Assembly (NCBI GenBank): GCA_963710675.1 | Contig: CAVQBE010000006.1 | Span: 19,635-83,634, forward strand | Direction: 5' to 3' | Length of the DNA stretch: 64,000 nt | Source of the DNA: JACCZX01 sp963710675 | GTDB taxonomy: Bacteria; Pseudomonadota; Gammaproteobacteria; Burkholderiales; Burkholderiaceae_F | Shown: positions 7,834 to 17,502 of the stretch, piece after piece | Position numbering within the stretch: position 1 is the stretch's first letter | Layout: the number at the start of each line of letters is the position of its first letter | The notes under the pieces: model-generated | Database searches by the model: none | What the model was told of the DNA's origin: nothing | What the model saw: the letters and a program-made list of their open reading frames with translations, nothing else | Position numbers and translations under genes: made by a program

Positions 7834-9633
7834 CTAGAACTGCTCTTCAGCGAGGGCAAGTGTGCCGACGCTACCGCCGACGATGCTCTGAGCGGTTGAA
7901 GGCACGGTAACCAGCATGTGATCAGCAAAGAAGCGGGCGGTTGCAATTTTCGCCCGCGAAAACTCTACATCGGTGTCCCGATCAATGCGCCGAGCCGCCG
8001 CTAGCGCCGCACGCGTCATCTGCCAACCGCCATGGACGATTCCGGCAAGCTTTACGTACGGTACGGACCCCGCGAATACACCACGAATATCGTTCTTGTA
8101 TTCGTTGACTATATAGTCGACAACTGATTCGTAAGAATCGATCGCGGACGCAAGACGTGCACCGATGGCCTGCAGCTCGGTTCCTAGCGCGAGCGCCTCG
8201 CCAGCCGTCGCCCGCATCTGCTCGATAAACATCCGCGCGGTCCTGCCGCCATCGCGCGCGGTCTTGCGACCGACCAGGTCGTTCGCCTGTATCGCGGTCG
8301 TCCCTTCGTAGATCGTCAGGATCCGGGCGTCGCGGTAATACTGCGCTGCGCCGGTTTCCTCAATGAAGCCCATGCCGCCGTGTACCTGGACGCCCGTCGA
8401 CGTGACGTCGATCGACATCTCGGTTGACCAACCCTTGACGATCGGCACCAGATATTCGTAAGCCGCCATCGCGGCAGCGCGGCGTTCGGCGTTCGGGTGG
8501 TGATGTGCGACGTCGTTGTAGCCCGCGGCCACATAGGCGACAGCACGCGCCGCTTCGGTGTTCGACCGCATGAACATCAGCATGCGCCTGACATCAGGAT
8601 GGTGAATGATCGATACCGGGCCGCTCGATCCCTCGACCGCGCGGCTTTGGACGCGCTCTTTCGCGTGTTCCACCGCCTTCTGGTACGAGCGATCTGATAT
8701 GGCAATGCCTTGCATGCCGACCTGAAACCGGGCCGCGTTCATCATGATGAACATATATTCGAGGCCGCGGTTTTCCTCGCCGATCACCGTGCCAATCGCA
8801 CCTGGGCCAACCTCTCCTTTGTCGTCGCCGAAGATCAGCACACACGTCGGGCTGGCCTTGATGCCGAGCTTGTGCTCGATCGACGCGCAGTAGACATCGT
8901 TACGCTTGCCGAGCTTGCCGCCGGCATCAAAAAGAAACTTCGGAACGATGAAAAGCGAAATCCCTTTGACGCCTGCGGGCGCATCCGGCGTCCGGGCCAG
9001 CACCAGGTGCACGATGTTGTCGGCCAGATCGTGTTCGCCATAAGTGATGTAGATCTTCTGTCCGAACAACCGATACGTGCCGTCGCCTTGCGGTACCGCC
9101 CTGGTCCGTACCTGCGCCAGGTCCGAGCCCGCCTGCGGCTCGGTCAAATTCATCGTGCCCGTCCAGCTACCGTCAATCAGCTTCTCCAGGTACGCATCTT
9201 TCTGTTCCTGCGAACCCGCAACCAACAACGCCTCGATCGCACCGTCGGTCAGCAACGGACACAAGGCGAAAGAAAGATTCGCCGCCTGCATCATCTCCAT
9301 GCACGGCGCGGCCACTACCTTCGGCAGGTCCTGACCGCCGTACTGCGCTGGATGCTGAACACCCTGCCAGCCGGCCTCGACGAACGACCGAAACGCGGCC
9401 TTGAAGCCCGGCGTCGTCGTGACCACGCCGTTGTCCCACTTTGCCGGCTGAACATCGCCGCTCCAGTTCAGCGGAGCCACGACCTCACTCATAAAGCGCG
9501 CGTTTTCTTCGACGACCGCTTGCACCGTTTCGTCGGTTGCATCCTCGCAGCCCGGAAGCTGCTGAATCTCTTTCAAGCCCGCGAGCTCGTGCAACACAAA
9601 CAGCATGTCTTTGACGGGCGCGACGTAACCCAT
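7834..9633 (-). CDS. Acyl-CoA dehydrogenase, long form (DmdC-like)
   Basis: This ~599-residue flavoprotein oxidises an acyl-CoA to the enoyl-CoA and passes electrons to ETF. Family features are GTMNLTEPQAGSDLA, IYITYGEHDLADNI, the helix VQVHGGMGFIEETGAAQYYR, and ILTIYEGTTAIQANDLVGRK holding the catalytic Glu. The C-terminal extension of about 120 residues is that of the long acyl-CoA dehydrogenases, which include 3-methylmercaptopropionyl-CoA dehydrogenase (DmdC). The actual substrate cannot be told. ATG 9633 lies a few bases after the etfA stop, so it is translated from the etfBA transcript. Confidence 0.9.
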   Translation of the reverse strand: MGYVAPVKDMLFVLHELAGLKEIQQLPGCEDATDETVQAVVEENARFMSEVVAPLNWSGDVQPAKWDNGVVTTTPGFKAAFRSFVEAGWQGVQHPAQYGGQDLPKVVAAPCMEMMQAANLSFALCPLLTDGAIEALLVAGSQEQKDAYLEKLIDGSWTGTMNLTEPQAGSDLAQVRTRAVPQGDGTYRLFGQKIYITYGEHDLADNIVHLVLARTPDAPAGVKGISLFIVPKFLFDAGGKLGKRNDVYCASIEHKLGIKASPTCVLIFGDDKGEVGPGAIGTVIGEENRGLEYMFIMMNAARFQVGMQGIAISDRSYQKAVEHAKERVQSRAVEGSSGPVSIIHHPDVRRMLMFMRSNTEAARAVAYVAAGYNDVAHHHPNAERRAAAMAAYEYLVPIVKGWSTEMSIDVTSTGVQVHGGMGFIEETGAAQYYRDARILTIYEGTTAIQANDLVGRKTARDGGRTARMFIEQMRATAGEALALGTELQAIGARLASAIDSYESVVDYIVNEYKNDIRGVFAGSVPYVKLAGIVHGGWQMTRAALAAARRIDRDTDVEFSRAKIATARFFADHMLVTVPSTAQSIVGGSVGTLALAEEQF

Positions 9634-9637
9634 CGAG

Positions 9638-10570
9638 CTACCCAAGCTCCTTGACCATCTGCGGGATCACTTCGAACAGATCACCGACCACGCCGTAATC
9701 AGCGATCTGGAAGATCGGCGCTTCGGCGTCCTTGTTGATCGCCACGATGACCTTCGAGTCCTTCATGCCAGCCAGGTGTTGAATCGCACCGGAGATACCG
9801 ACAGCGATATACAGTTGCGGCGCTACAACCTTGCCTGTTTGCCCAACCTGCCAGTCGTTTGGGGCATAGCCGGCGTCGACCGCGGCGCGCGACGCACCGA
9901 TCGCGGCATTCAACTTGTCTGCCAACGGCTCAAGCAGCTTGAAGTTTTCCGCAGAGCCGATTCCGCGGCCACCTGAGATCACAATCTTCGCGCCTTGCAA
10001 TTCGGGACGATCCAGCTTGACGACGTCGCGCGATACAAAGCGCGAACTGTCACCTGCTGCAACGGCCGCGACCGTTTCGACGGTCGCGCTGCCGCCCTCT
10101 CTGGCGGCAGGCTCGAAGTTGGTAGGCCGCGCCGTCACGACCTTTATCGGATCGCCAGATTGCACGGTCGCGATCGCATTGCCTGCATAGATTGGGCGCG
10201 TGAAGGTGTCGGCGGATTCGACGCTGCTAATGTCGGAGATCTGCGCTGCGTCAAGCTTGGCCGCCACTCGCGGCAGAATATTTTTTCCGTACGCAGTGGC
10301 CGCAGCGAACAAGTGCGTGTAACCGCTTGCCATCGAAACCATCTGTGCCGCTATAGGCTCGGCAAGACCATTGGCGAATTGCGCGCCATCAGCCAGAAAG
10401 ACTTTTGAAACACCGCTGATCTTTGCGGCTTCGTTCGCGGCGTCGGCGGCATTGTGTCCGGCTACAAGAATGTGCACGTCGCCAGCGGCTTTTGCTGCGG
10501 CAGTGACGGTGTTCAACGTTGCAGGACGGACGGTCTTACCGTCGTGTTCGGCTAAAAGCAAAGCGGTCAT
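9638..10570 (-). CDS. etfA: Electron transfer flavoprotein alpha subunit
   Basis: EtfA holds the FAD of the ETF heterodimer, which carries electrons from acyl-CoA dehydrogenases to ETF-ubiquinone oxidoreductase. The C-terminal FAD signature is clear: VISGGRGIGSAENFKLL, DAGYAPNDWQVGQTGKVVAP and LYIAVGISGAIQHLAGMKDS. The N-terminal domain (about residues 1-190) is the usual alanine-rich one. ATG 10570 overlaps the etfB stop by one base (TGATG), the classic translational-coupling arrangement; a TTG three bases upstream is less likely. Confidence 0.96.
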   Translation of the reverse strand: MTALLLAEHDGKTVRPATLNTVTAAAKAAGDVHILVAGHNAADAANEAAKISGVSKVFLADGAQFANGLAEPIAAQMVSMASGYTHLFAAATAYGKNILPRVAAKLDAAQISDISSVESADTFTRPIYAGNAIATVQSGDPIKVVTARPTNFEPAAREGGSATVETVAAVAAGDSSRFVSRDVVKLDRPELQGAKIVISGGRGIGSAENFKLLEPLADKLNAAIGASRAAVDAGYAPNDWQVGQTGKVVAPQLYIAVGISGAIQHLAGMKDSKVIVAINKDAEAPIFQIADYGVVGDLFEVIPQMVKELG

Positions 10571-11319
10571 CAAATCACCTTCGCTTCAGTCTTTAGCTTT
10601 GCAACGAGGGTCGCAGCGTCGGGAACCTTGATACCCGCCTTTCGACCTGATGGCTCAACCACCTGCAGCGTCTTTAATCTCGGCGTCACATCGACACCGA
10701 GATCTTCTGGCTTTAGATTCTCCAACGGCTTTTTCTTCGCCTTCATGATGTTCGGCAGTGTGACGTAGCGCGGCTCATTCAGTCGCAGATCGGTGGTGAT
10801 GACTGCGGGTAGCGCCACCGAAATTGTTTCGAGCCCGCCGTCCACTTCGCGCGTTACCTGCGCGCGGCCGTCTGCAATGGTGATCTTCGAAGCAAATGTC
10901 GCTTGCGGCATGTCGGCGAGCGCAGCAAGCATCTGACCCGTCTGATTTGCATCGTCGTCGATCGCCTGCTTGCCGGCGATCACAAGCTGCGGCTTTTCCT
11001 TGTCGACAATTGCTTTTAACAGCTTCGCAACTGCGAGCGGCTGCAGTTCGACGTTGGTCTCGACCAAAATCGCTCGATCGGCGCCGATTGCCATCGCGGT
11101 CCGCAACGTTTCCTGACACTGCAAGACACCGCAGGAAACCGCAATCACCTCGGTGGCTACCCCCGCCTCCTTCAGGCGCACGGCTTCCTCGATCGCAATC
11201 TCGTCGAACGGGTTCATCGACATTTTGACGTTAGCAAGATCGACGCCGGTTTTGTCCGACTTCACACGTACTTTGACGTTGTAGTCGACGACTCGCTTGA
11301 CGGGAACAAGGATTTTCAT
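10570..11319 (-). CDS. etfB: Electron transfer flavoprotein beta subunit
   Basis: EtfB binds AMP and docks the dehydrogenase partner. The product of about 249 residues starts MKILVPVKRVVDYNVKVRV, and has MSMNPFDEIAIEEAVRLKE and VDGGLETISVALPAVITTDL, the ETF-beta signature with the recognition-loop region. ATG 11319 is the conserved start; an open frame to 11346 adds nothing conserved. It is the first gene of etfB-etfA-acyl-CoA dehydrogenase, divergent from putA with only 14 bases between the two start codons, so their promoters must overlap the opposite coding region or lie very close. Confidence 0.96.
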   Translation of the reverse strand: MKILVPVKRVVDYNVKVRVKSDKTGVDLANVKMSMNPFDEIAIEEAVRLKEAGVATEVIAVSCGVLQCQETLRTAMAIGADRAILVETNVELQPLAVAKLLKAIVDKEKPQLVIAGKQAIDDDANQTGQMLAALADMPQATFASKITIADGRAQVTREVDGGLETISVALPAVITTDLRLNEPRYVTLPNIMKAKKKPLENLKPEDLGVDVTPRLKTLQVVEPSGRKAGIKVPDAATLVAKLKTEAKVI

Positions 11320-11333
11320 CGGGGATCCAGACT

Positions 11334-14300
11334 GTGCAGCAAACAATTATACGAACCGACGAGGCGGACAACTCTGTGTGGCTCGCCAAAGCGAAGCGCA
11401 GTGCTAAATTTCAGCGAGTTCACGATATGGGAGCCGGATTGCAGGAAGTCCTGGAAGCGTTGCGCCGGTTGCCTGATCTCGGCGACCCCTACGAGGACGA
11501 GCGTCGTGCGCTCTCAGCGATGGCAACGGAGGTTCCTGCAGCTTCGATACGCGACGCTGCGCGAGCGCGTGCTCTACGTTATATCGATGCGGTTCGCGCC
11601 GTGGACACCGCCCTGCTTTCAGCGCAGAACCTGCTGAATTCGTTTCCTCTTGCAACACCCGAGGGTATTGCGCTGCTGCGGCTGGCAGAAGCGCTGTTGC
11701 GCGCCCCCGATGCGGAGACTCAGACATGGCTGATTGCCGAGAAGCTTGCGCATTTTCGTGACACCCGTATCGGGCTCGACGGCAACTTCGTCACTCGTGT
11801 ACTCGCAACCGCGCTGAAATTTGCGGGCCACACTGCCGCAGAAGCCGAGCTGCAGGATGCCGGAGCCGACCGAGGATCGCTACGTGCGTGGCTCGCTAAA
11901 AGTGCGTTGCGACCGCTGGTTATCGACGGCATCCGCCGCTTTGGCGACCAGTTCGTGTTCGCGACAAACTTGCCGGACGCCATAGCGCGCGTCAGGCGCA
12001 GGCCCGATTCTCGCGTCACGTATTCGTTCGACATGCTCGGCGAAGGGGCGCGAACGCGAGCAGACGCCGATCGTTCTTTCACTTCCTATATCGAAGCGCT
12101 CGAGTCGATAAAGAACGCCCCAATACCCGAAGCCGGCGGAGACTGGACGACACGCGATGGGATATCGGTCAAGCTGTCCGCAATTCACCCGCGCTTTGAG
12201 ACCGCGCAGATCGAACGATGCGAGCGTGAGCTGTTTCCAAGACTGGTCGAGCTCGCGCAGCTCGCACGCTCGGCAAACGTCAACATGACGGTCGACGCCG
12301 AAGAGTCGGAGCGACTGGTTCTGCACATATCGATGTTCGAAAAGTTAATGCACGAACCGTCGCTTCGAGACTGGCCCGGCCTTGGGCTTGCAGTACAGAG
12401 TTATCAACCTCGCTGTTTACGAGCGGTCGATCAACTGTTGCGCCGGAGCGCAGAACTGCGCAGGCCGATCGCCGTCCGGCTTGTCAAAGGTGCTTACTGG
12501 GATGCCGAGATCAAGCGGGCGCAGGAGCTCGGCATGGCGGGCTTTCCAGTGTTCACGCGCAAGTGGGCAACCGATGTGTCATTCCTGACGGTGGCGCGTC
12601 GGCTGCTCAGCCACCCGGCGCCCGTGTATCCGCAATTCGCAACTCACAATGCGTTGACCGTGGCATCGATTCTTGAATTCGCGCGGGAATTTTCCGCCGG
12701 CGCAGGCGGACGACGTTACGAGTTTCAGCGTTTGCACGGTATGGGCGATCCGCTGTACGACACACTGCTGGCGGATCAACCGGACGTCCGTGTGCGGGTC
12801 TATGCACCGGTTGGCGAGTTTCGCGACCTGCTGGCTTACCTTGTTCGGCGTCTGCTTGAGAACGGCGCAAATACTTCGTTCGTCCATCAGATCACCGACA
12901 GCACAGTTCCATCGGCGCTGCTTGTCAGCGATGTCTATGAACAGGCGCGCAACTACCTGTCCTCCAGCGCACCATCGTCCGCGCTGAGAACCGGCCAACA
13001 GCTTTTCGCCGAGCGCCGCAATTCGCACGGCATCGATCTGCAATACGCGCCGTCGTTGCTGAAGATGACTGATGGGGTGATGCGGTCGACGCCGGTGGCG
13101 GCGACTTCGCTGATTAGCGGATACATCGCCGGCTCTGGTCGCGTGGACGTGCGCAATCCCGCGCGCCTCGATGACGGCGTGGGATCGGTTATTGAATCGA
13201 CGCTTGGACGACGCAAGCCGTGCAGTCGAAGCAGCGAGCGCATCGATGCGAGACTGGGACGCGCTCGGTGTTGATGCACGCGCCGCAATCGTCGATCAGG
13301 TCGCGAACGCCTGGGAGGCGGCACACGACGAACTCGCAGCTCTGATCGTGCGCGAGGCAGGCCGCACCATGCTCGATGCCCATCTGGAAGTGCGCGAGGC
13401 GATCGACTTCTGCCGATACTACGCAGCGCTTGGCCGTACGCAGATGAGGCTTGAGCCACTGCCGGGCCCTGCCGGCGAATCGAACGAGCTGCGCCTTGCG
13501 GGACGCGGCGTCTTTGTCTGCATCAGTCCATGGAATTTTCCGCTCGCAATATTCGGCGGGCAAATCGCGGCCGCACTGGTTGCGGGTAATAGCGTCGTGG
13601 CGAAACCGGCCGAGCAAACTCCCCTGATCGCCTTTCGCGCTGTGCAGTTGATGTTTGAAGCTGGCGTGCCGCGCGATGTGTTGCAGCTGGTGCTGGGACG
13701 CGGCGAGACCGTCGGCCGCGCTTTGACATCGGATCCGCGAATCGCGGGCGTAGCGTTTACCGGGTCGACCGCCACTGCTCGTGCAATCAACCGCGCGTTG
13801 GCCGGACGCGATTCGCCGATCGGCGTATTGATCGCCGAAACGGGCGGGCAGAACGCGATGATTGTTGATTCGAGTGCACTTCCCGAACAAGTCACCGACG
13901 CGGTGATCAGCAGTGCATTCCGCTCGTGCGGGCAGCGTTGCTCGGCGCTTCGCGTTCTGTTCGTTCAGCGTGACGTCGCCGACTCGATGACAACAATGAT
14001 CGCAGGTGCGATGCGCGAGTTGATCGTCGGCGATCCTTCGGATCCCCGAACGGATGTCGGCCCGGTCATTGACGCGGAACAGCTCGTACTGCTGCAGCAA
14101 CACCGTGACTGGTTACGGGCGCACGGCAAGTGCATCTACGAATGCGAGCTGCCGGCGCGCTTGAATGGGCACTATTTCGCGCCTGTCGCTTACGAGATCG
14201 GCGCCATTGGTGACCTGGAAAGCGAAAACTTCGGTCCAATACTGCACGTGATCCGCTACGACAGGCACGATCTCGACAAGGTGATCGACGCCATCAACAC

Positions 14301-14577
14301 CACGGGTTACGGACTCACAATGGGCCTTCACACGCGACTCGACGCACGTGTCGAGCAGGTGATGCAGCGGGCCCGCGTCGGCAACCTGTACGTCAACCGG
14401 AACATCATCGGCGCGGTTGTCGGAAGCCAGCCGTTTGGAGGCGAAGGATTGTCAGGCACCGGCCCAAAGGCCGGCGGCCCACGCTATCTGCAGCGCTTTT
14501 GTGCCGAGCGCGCAGTGACGATCAACACCGCGGCGGCCGGCGGAAACGTCGAACTGACCACCGGCACGCACAGTTAG
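11334..14577 (+). CDS. putA: Bifunctional proline dehydrogenase / P5C dehydrogenase PutA, one frame break
   Basis: PutA oxidises proline to pyrroline-5-carboxylate (FAD) and then to glutamate (NAD+). Residues up to ~620 form the proline dehydrogenase barrel, with MTVDAEESERL, YQPRCLRAVDQLLRRS and LVKGAYWDAEIKRAQELG. The aldehyde dehydrogenase half has SPWNFPLAIFGGQIAAALVA, AFTGSTATARAINRAL, the Glu in IAETGGQNAMIVDSS and the catalytic Cys in FRSCGQRCSALRV. Near 13200 the frame changes in the linker between the halves; each half is complete, so an indel error is the simplest reading, though two separate polypeptides are possible. There is no N-terminal ribbon-helix-helix domain, so it is not an autoregulator. 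The start (GTG 11334) is uncertain; ATG 11427 is an option. Confidence 0.9.
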
Positions 14578-14578
14578 G

Positions 14579-16180
14579 TCACGCGATATCGCGGATGATT
14601 TCGCGCGCGGCGTTATGCCCCGGCGCACCGGTCACGCCGCCCCCCGGGTGGGCACCTGAACCACAGTGATACAGGCCGGAGATCGGCCCGCGATAACGCG
14701 CGTAACCCAGCACCGGGCGCATAGAGAACAGCTGATCGAGCGACAGTTGGCCATGGAAGATGTCGCCTCCGGTCAACCCAAATTCACTTTCCAGATCGGC
14801 GGGCGACAGCGCACGATAACCAAGCAACGACGCCCGAAAGTTTGGGCAATGAGTCTGCACCACATCGAAGATCGCTTGCACTGCACGTTCTTTCAGCAAT
14901 GACCAGTCCGCCGTCGGCGCAAACTGCTGGCAAAACAAACTCGCGACGTGTTGGCTTGGAGGTGCAAGCGAGTCGTCGACAACGCTGGGAATCAACATCT
15001 CCACCACCGGCTCGCGCGAATAGCCGTGCGCAACAGCGTCGTGCCATGCGCGATCCATGTAGGCGAGCGACGGCGCGAAGGTGATACCGCTCGCGTGATG
15101 CGGCTGCATGTCGACACCGGGCAGCGCAGAAAAATTAGGCAGCTCAGAAAGTGCCACGTTAATGCGAAACGTTCCCGAGCCATACTTTGTGCGGCCGATC
15201 GCTTCAACGAACTCCGCGGGCAGGGTCGCCGGATCGACCAATCGTTGATACAGCAGCTTGGGCGTCACGTTAGCCGCCACCGCCCGCGCATGCACGAATT
15301 CACCGGATTTCAATTCCACACCGGTGGTGCGGCCGTTCTCAACGATGACTCGCTGCACCGGTTGATCGACGTCGACTCGTACACCGCGTGCACGCGCTTC
15401 GGCCGCCATCGCCTGCGTGATCGCACCCATACCGCCGAGCGCGTGCCCCCACTTGCCCCGCTTGCCGTTGACTTCACCAAACACGTGATGCAGCAGCACG
15501 TACGCCGAGCCTGGCGCATACGGGCTCGCGTAGTTGCCGACGATCGAATCCCATCCGAGTACCGCCTTCAGCGGCTCTGACTCAAACCAGGAATCGAGCC
15601 AATCGCCAGCGCTCTTTGTGAAGACATCGACAAGATCGCGCTGACCTTCTTTCGGCAGCCGTCCAATTTGCAACAGCAGTTTGCCGGCGGCGATCAGATC
15701 GCGCCAGCCCTCGACGACGAATGGTCCGCCGAGGTTAGGCGGCGATTGCAGAACCCACTGGCGAAGCTGATCTGCAATGCGATCGAGCCGAGCGTAGAAG
15801 GATGGAAGTCTTTGCGCGTCGCCAGGCGAAAACTTGGCAACTTCGGCGTTCGTCGCTGTCGAACTTTCTGCAGCATCGCCGAACTTCAGATAGCGGCCAT
15901 CGGCCAGTGGCACAAAGTTCGAGATCGGTCGCTCGATGATGCGCAGCCCGTGCTGTTTGAGGCGCAGGTCCTGAATCACCTGCGGGTTCAGCAGGCTCAC
16001 GGTATAACTCGCGGTCGAATTGCGAAAGCCCGGAAAAAACTCCTCCGTGACCGCAGCGCCACCGACGACACTCCTTCGCTCGACGACGCGAACGCTCAGT
16101 CCCGCCGCGGCCAGATAGCAGGCACACGTCAGGCCGTTATGGCCGGCACCAATGATCAGAACGTCGAGCGGCTTGTCCAT
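14579..16180 (-). CDS. FAD-dependent oxidoreductase, phytoene dehydrogenase/PYROXD2-like
   Basis: This protein of about 533 residues opens with the dinucleotide-binding motif VLIIGAGHNGLTCACYLAAA followed by VVERRSVVGGAAVTEEFFPG, typical of CrtI-type amine oxidase-fold flavoproteins. The C-terminal FAD contact is GLYHCGSGAHPGGGVTGAPG. It is closest in layout to the PYROXD2/phytoene desaturase-like NAD(P)/FAD oxidoreductases found widely in proteobacteria, whose substrate is unknown. There are no carotenoid genes nearby, so carotenoid synthesis is not supported. ATG 16180 places the GxGxxG at the usual distance. It converges on putA with one base between the stop codons. Confidence 0.85.
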   Translation of the reverse strand: MDKPLDVLIIGAGHNGLTCACYLAAAGLSVRVVERRSVVGGAAVTEEFFPGFRNSTASYTVSLLNPQVIQDLRLKQHGLRIIERPISNFVPLADGRYLKFGDAAESSTATNAEVAKFSPGDAQRLPSFYARLDRIADQLRQWVLQSPPNLGGPFVVEGWRDLIAAGKLLLQIGRLPKEGQRDLVDVFTKSAGDWLDSWFESEPLKAVLGWDSIVGNYASPYAPGSAYVLLHHVFGEVNGKRGKWGHALGGMGAITQAMAAEARARGVRVDVDQPVQRVIVENGRTTGVELKSGEFVHARAVAANVTPKLLYQRLVDPATLPAEFVEAIGRTKYGSGTFRINVALSELPNFSALPGVDMQPHHASGITFAPSLAYMDRAWHDAVAHGYSREPVVEMLIPSVVDDSLAPPSQHVASLFCQQFAPTADWSLLKERAVQAIFDVVQTHCPNFRASLLGYRALSPADLESEFGLTGGDIFHGQLSLDQLFSMRPVLGYARYRGPISGLYHCGSGAHPGGGVTGAPGHNAAREIIRDIA

Positions 16181-16210
16181 CGCCCGATGGTAGCGGGCGC
16201 GCAAGCAAGT

Positions 16211-16245
16211 GAAAAAAGCAACGCCGCGCGTGCGCGCGCCGCTTT
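16211..16245 (-). terminator. Probable Rho-independent terminator after fbpA
   Basis: On the minus strand a GC-only inverted repeat (CGCGCG...CGCGCG within GCGGCGCGCGCACGCGCGGC) is followed within a few bases by six T. It lies about 80 bases past the fbpA stop. The stem has several possible pairings, so its exact limits are uncertain. Confidence 0.5.
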
Positions 16246-16257
16246 ACAGCTGCCAAC

Positions 16258-16333
16258 TTATTCAGGCAGCAATACTTTGTCGACGGCGTGAATCACACCA
16301 TTCGCATCGACCGCTGCCAATGCACTACTTGTA
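16258..16333 (-). pseudogene. C-terminal remnant of a fasciclin-domain gene
   Basis: On the minus strand, just after fbpA, an open frame ends with ALAAVDANGVIHAVDKVLLPE and a TAA stop. This matches the end of fasciclin (FAS1) domains, which close with the pattern NGVIHVIDxVLLP. Only about 25 codons exist, they have no start of their own, and the upstream part runs into fbpA in another frame. I read it as the leftover 3' end of a deleted secreted fasciclin gene. Confidence 0.6.
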
Positions 16334-17401
16334 CCCAACACGATCGAGAATGCGCTGGGCAGCCACCTGATTCTTACCGACCGAGGAGATTGAAACCGTC
16401 TCCTGCTTGAAGCTGCCAAGCGACGAGAGTTGGGGATTGTTTAATTGCGTGCCTTTCGCAACCGGCCACTCATTGTTGCCGTTCGCAAAATAGGTTTGCG
16501 CCGAAGGACTGGACAGATACTCCAGAAATGCGATTGCATTGGCTTTGTTGGGCGCGTTCTTGGCGACCCCGCCGCCGGAGACGTTGACGTGCGTGCCGGT
16601 CCCTGACTGATTCGGCCAGACAAAACCAACCTTGCTGACGACTTCCTTATCTTTGGGATCGGTCGAGCGCAGCAGTCGTACCCAGTAGTAACTGTTGGTG
16701 ACCGCCACGCCGCACTCGCCGGCCGCCACCGCCTTGATCTGGTCGGTATCGCCGCCACTCGGAGGACGCGCCATATTGCTGACGATGCCCTTAGCCCACT
16801 GTTCGGCCCCTTTCTCACCCATCGCTTCCACGCGCGACCCAATCAGCGACAGCATGTACGGATGCGAGCCTGAGCGTGTACACACCTTGTCTTTGTTCTT
16901 TGGGTCGGCGAGCTCTTCGTAGGTGTCGACATCTTCGACTTTTACGTTCGCCTTGTTGTAGACGATCACTCGCGCCCGAGTCGAAAAGCCATACCAGGTG
17001 CCATCGTTCGAACGCAAATTTGCCGGAATGCGCTCATTGAGCAGCTTCGATTCGATCGGCTGGAACAGTCCATCGATCTGCGCGCGCCACAACCTTGCCG
17101 CGTCAACCAGTAGCACCACATCGGCCGGACTGTTGCTGCCTTCAGCCTTTAGCCGTTGCAATATCTGCTCGTCGCCCGCCTCGATGCGATTGACCTTGAT
17201 ACCGGTTTGCTTGGTGAACTCCGAGTACAGCGCCTCATCGGTCTGATAGTGCCGAGCGGAATACAGATTCAGCACCTTTTGCTGTGCTTCGGCAGACAGT
17301 GGGAACACAAACGCGCCCGTTATGCCTGCAAGAACAGCAAGCTGCATCGTTCGATGCAGACAGATTTCAGCCAGCCGTCGACGCGTCTTGATACGGTTCA
17401 T
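16325..17401 (-). CDS. fbpA: Periplasmic ferric iron-binding protein (FbpA/FutA type)
   Basis: Residues 1-40 (MNRIKTRRR... ending AEAQQ) form a signal peptide. The mature protein starts VLNLYSARHYQTDEALYSEF, the typical beginning of FbpA/FutA iron-binding proteins, and has the paired tyrosines in TNSYYWVRLL that serve as Fe3+ ligands in this family. Total length of about 358 residues is normal. ATG 17401 is followed by the basic n-region. A Fur-box-like sequence sits 60-82 bases upstream. Its permease and ATPase partners (fbpB, fbpC) are not adjacent but about 28 kb away under a similar box, so the three probably form one importer. Confidence 0.9.
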   Translation of the reverse strand: MNRIKTRRRLAEICLHRTMQLAVLAGITGAFVFPLSAEAQQKVLNLYSARHYQTDEALYSEFTKQTGIKVNRIEAGDEQILQRLKAEGSNSPADVVLLVDAARLWRAQIDGLFQPIESKLLNERIPANLRSNDGTWYGFSTRARVIVYNKANVKVEDVDTYEELADPKNKDKVCTRSGSHPYMLSLIGSRVEAMGEKGAEQWAKGIVSNMARPPSGGDTDQIKAVAAGECGVAVTNSYYWVRLLRSTDPKDKEVVSKVGFVWPNQSGTGTHVNVSGGGVAKNAPNKANAIAFLEYLSSPSAQTYFANGNNEWPVAKGTQLNNPQLSSLGSFKQETVSISSVGKNQVAAQRILDRVGYK

Positions 17402-17460
17402 CGCCACACCCATTCTCGGTTGTTTGTTGGGATGGGCGGACGTTAACGCAATGAACTCTT

Positions 17461-17483
17461 AAATGCAAATGATTCTCATTACC
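17461..17483. promoter_or_regulatory. Fur box upstream of fbpA
   Basis: AAATGCAAATGATTCTCATT and the following three bases resemble the Fur consensus GATAATGATAATCATTATC, with the core AATGATTCTCATT. It precedes an iron-binding protein gene, where Fur repression is expected. The same ATGC-AATGA start appears in the box before fbpBC. Confidence 0.75.
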
Positions 17484-17502
17484 TAAATTTGGACTAGCTA
17501 AA

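Noticed and set aside
8710..9654. 314-codon plus-strand open frame over the acyl-CoA dehydrogenase
   Set aside because: Antisense shadow of a conserved gene, Arg/His-rich and without a ribosome-binding site.
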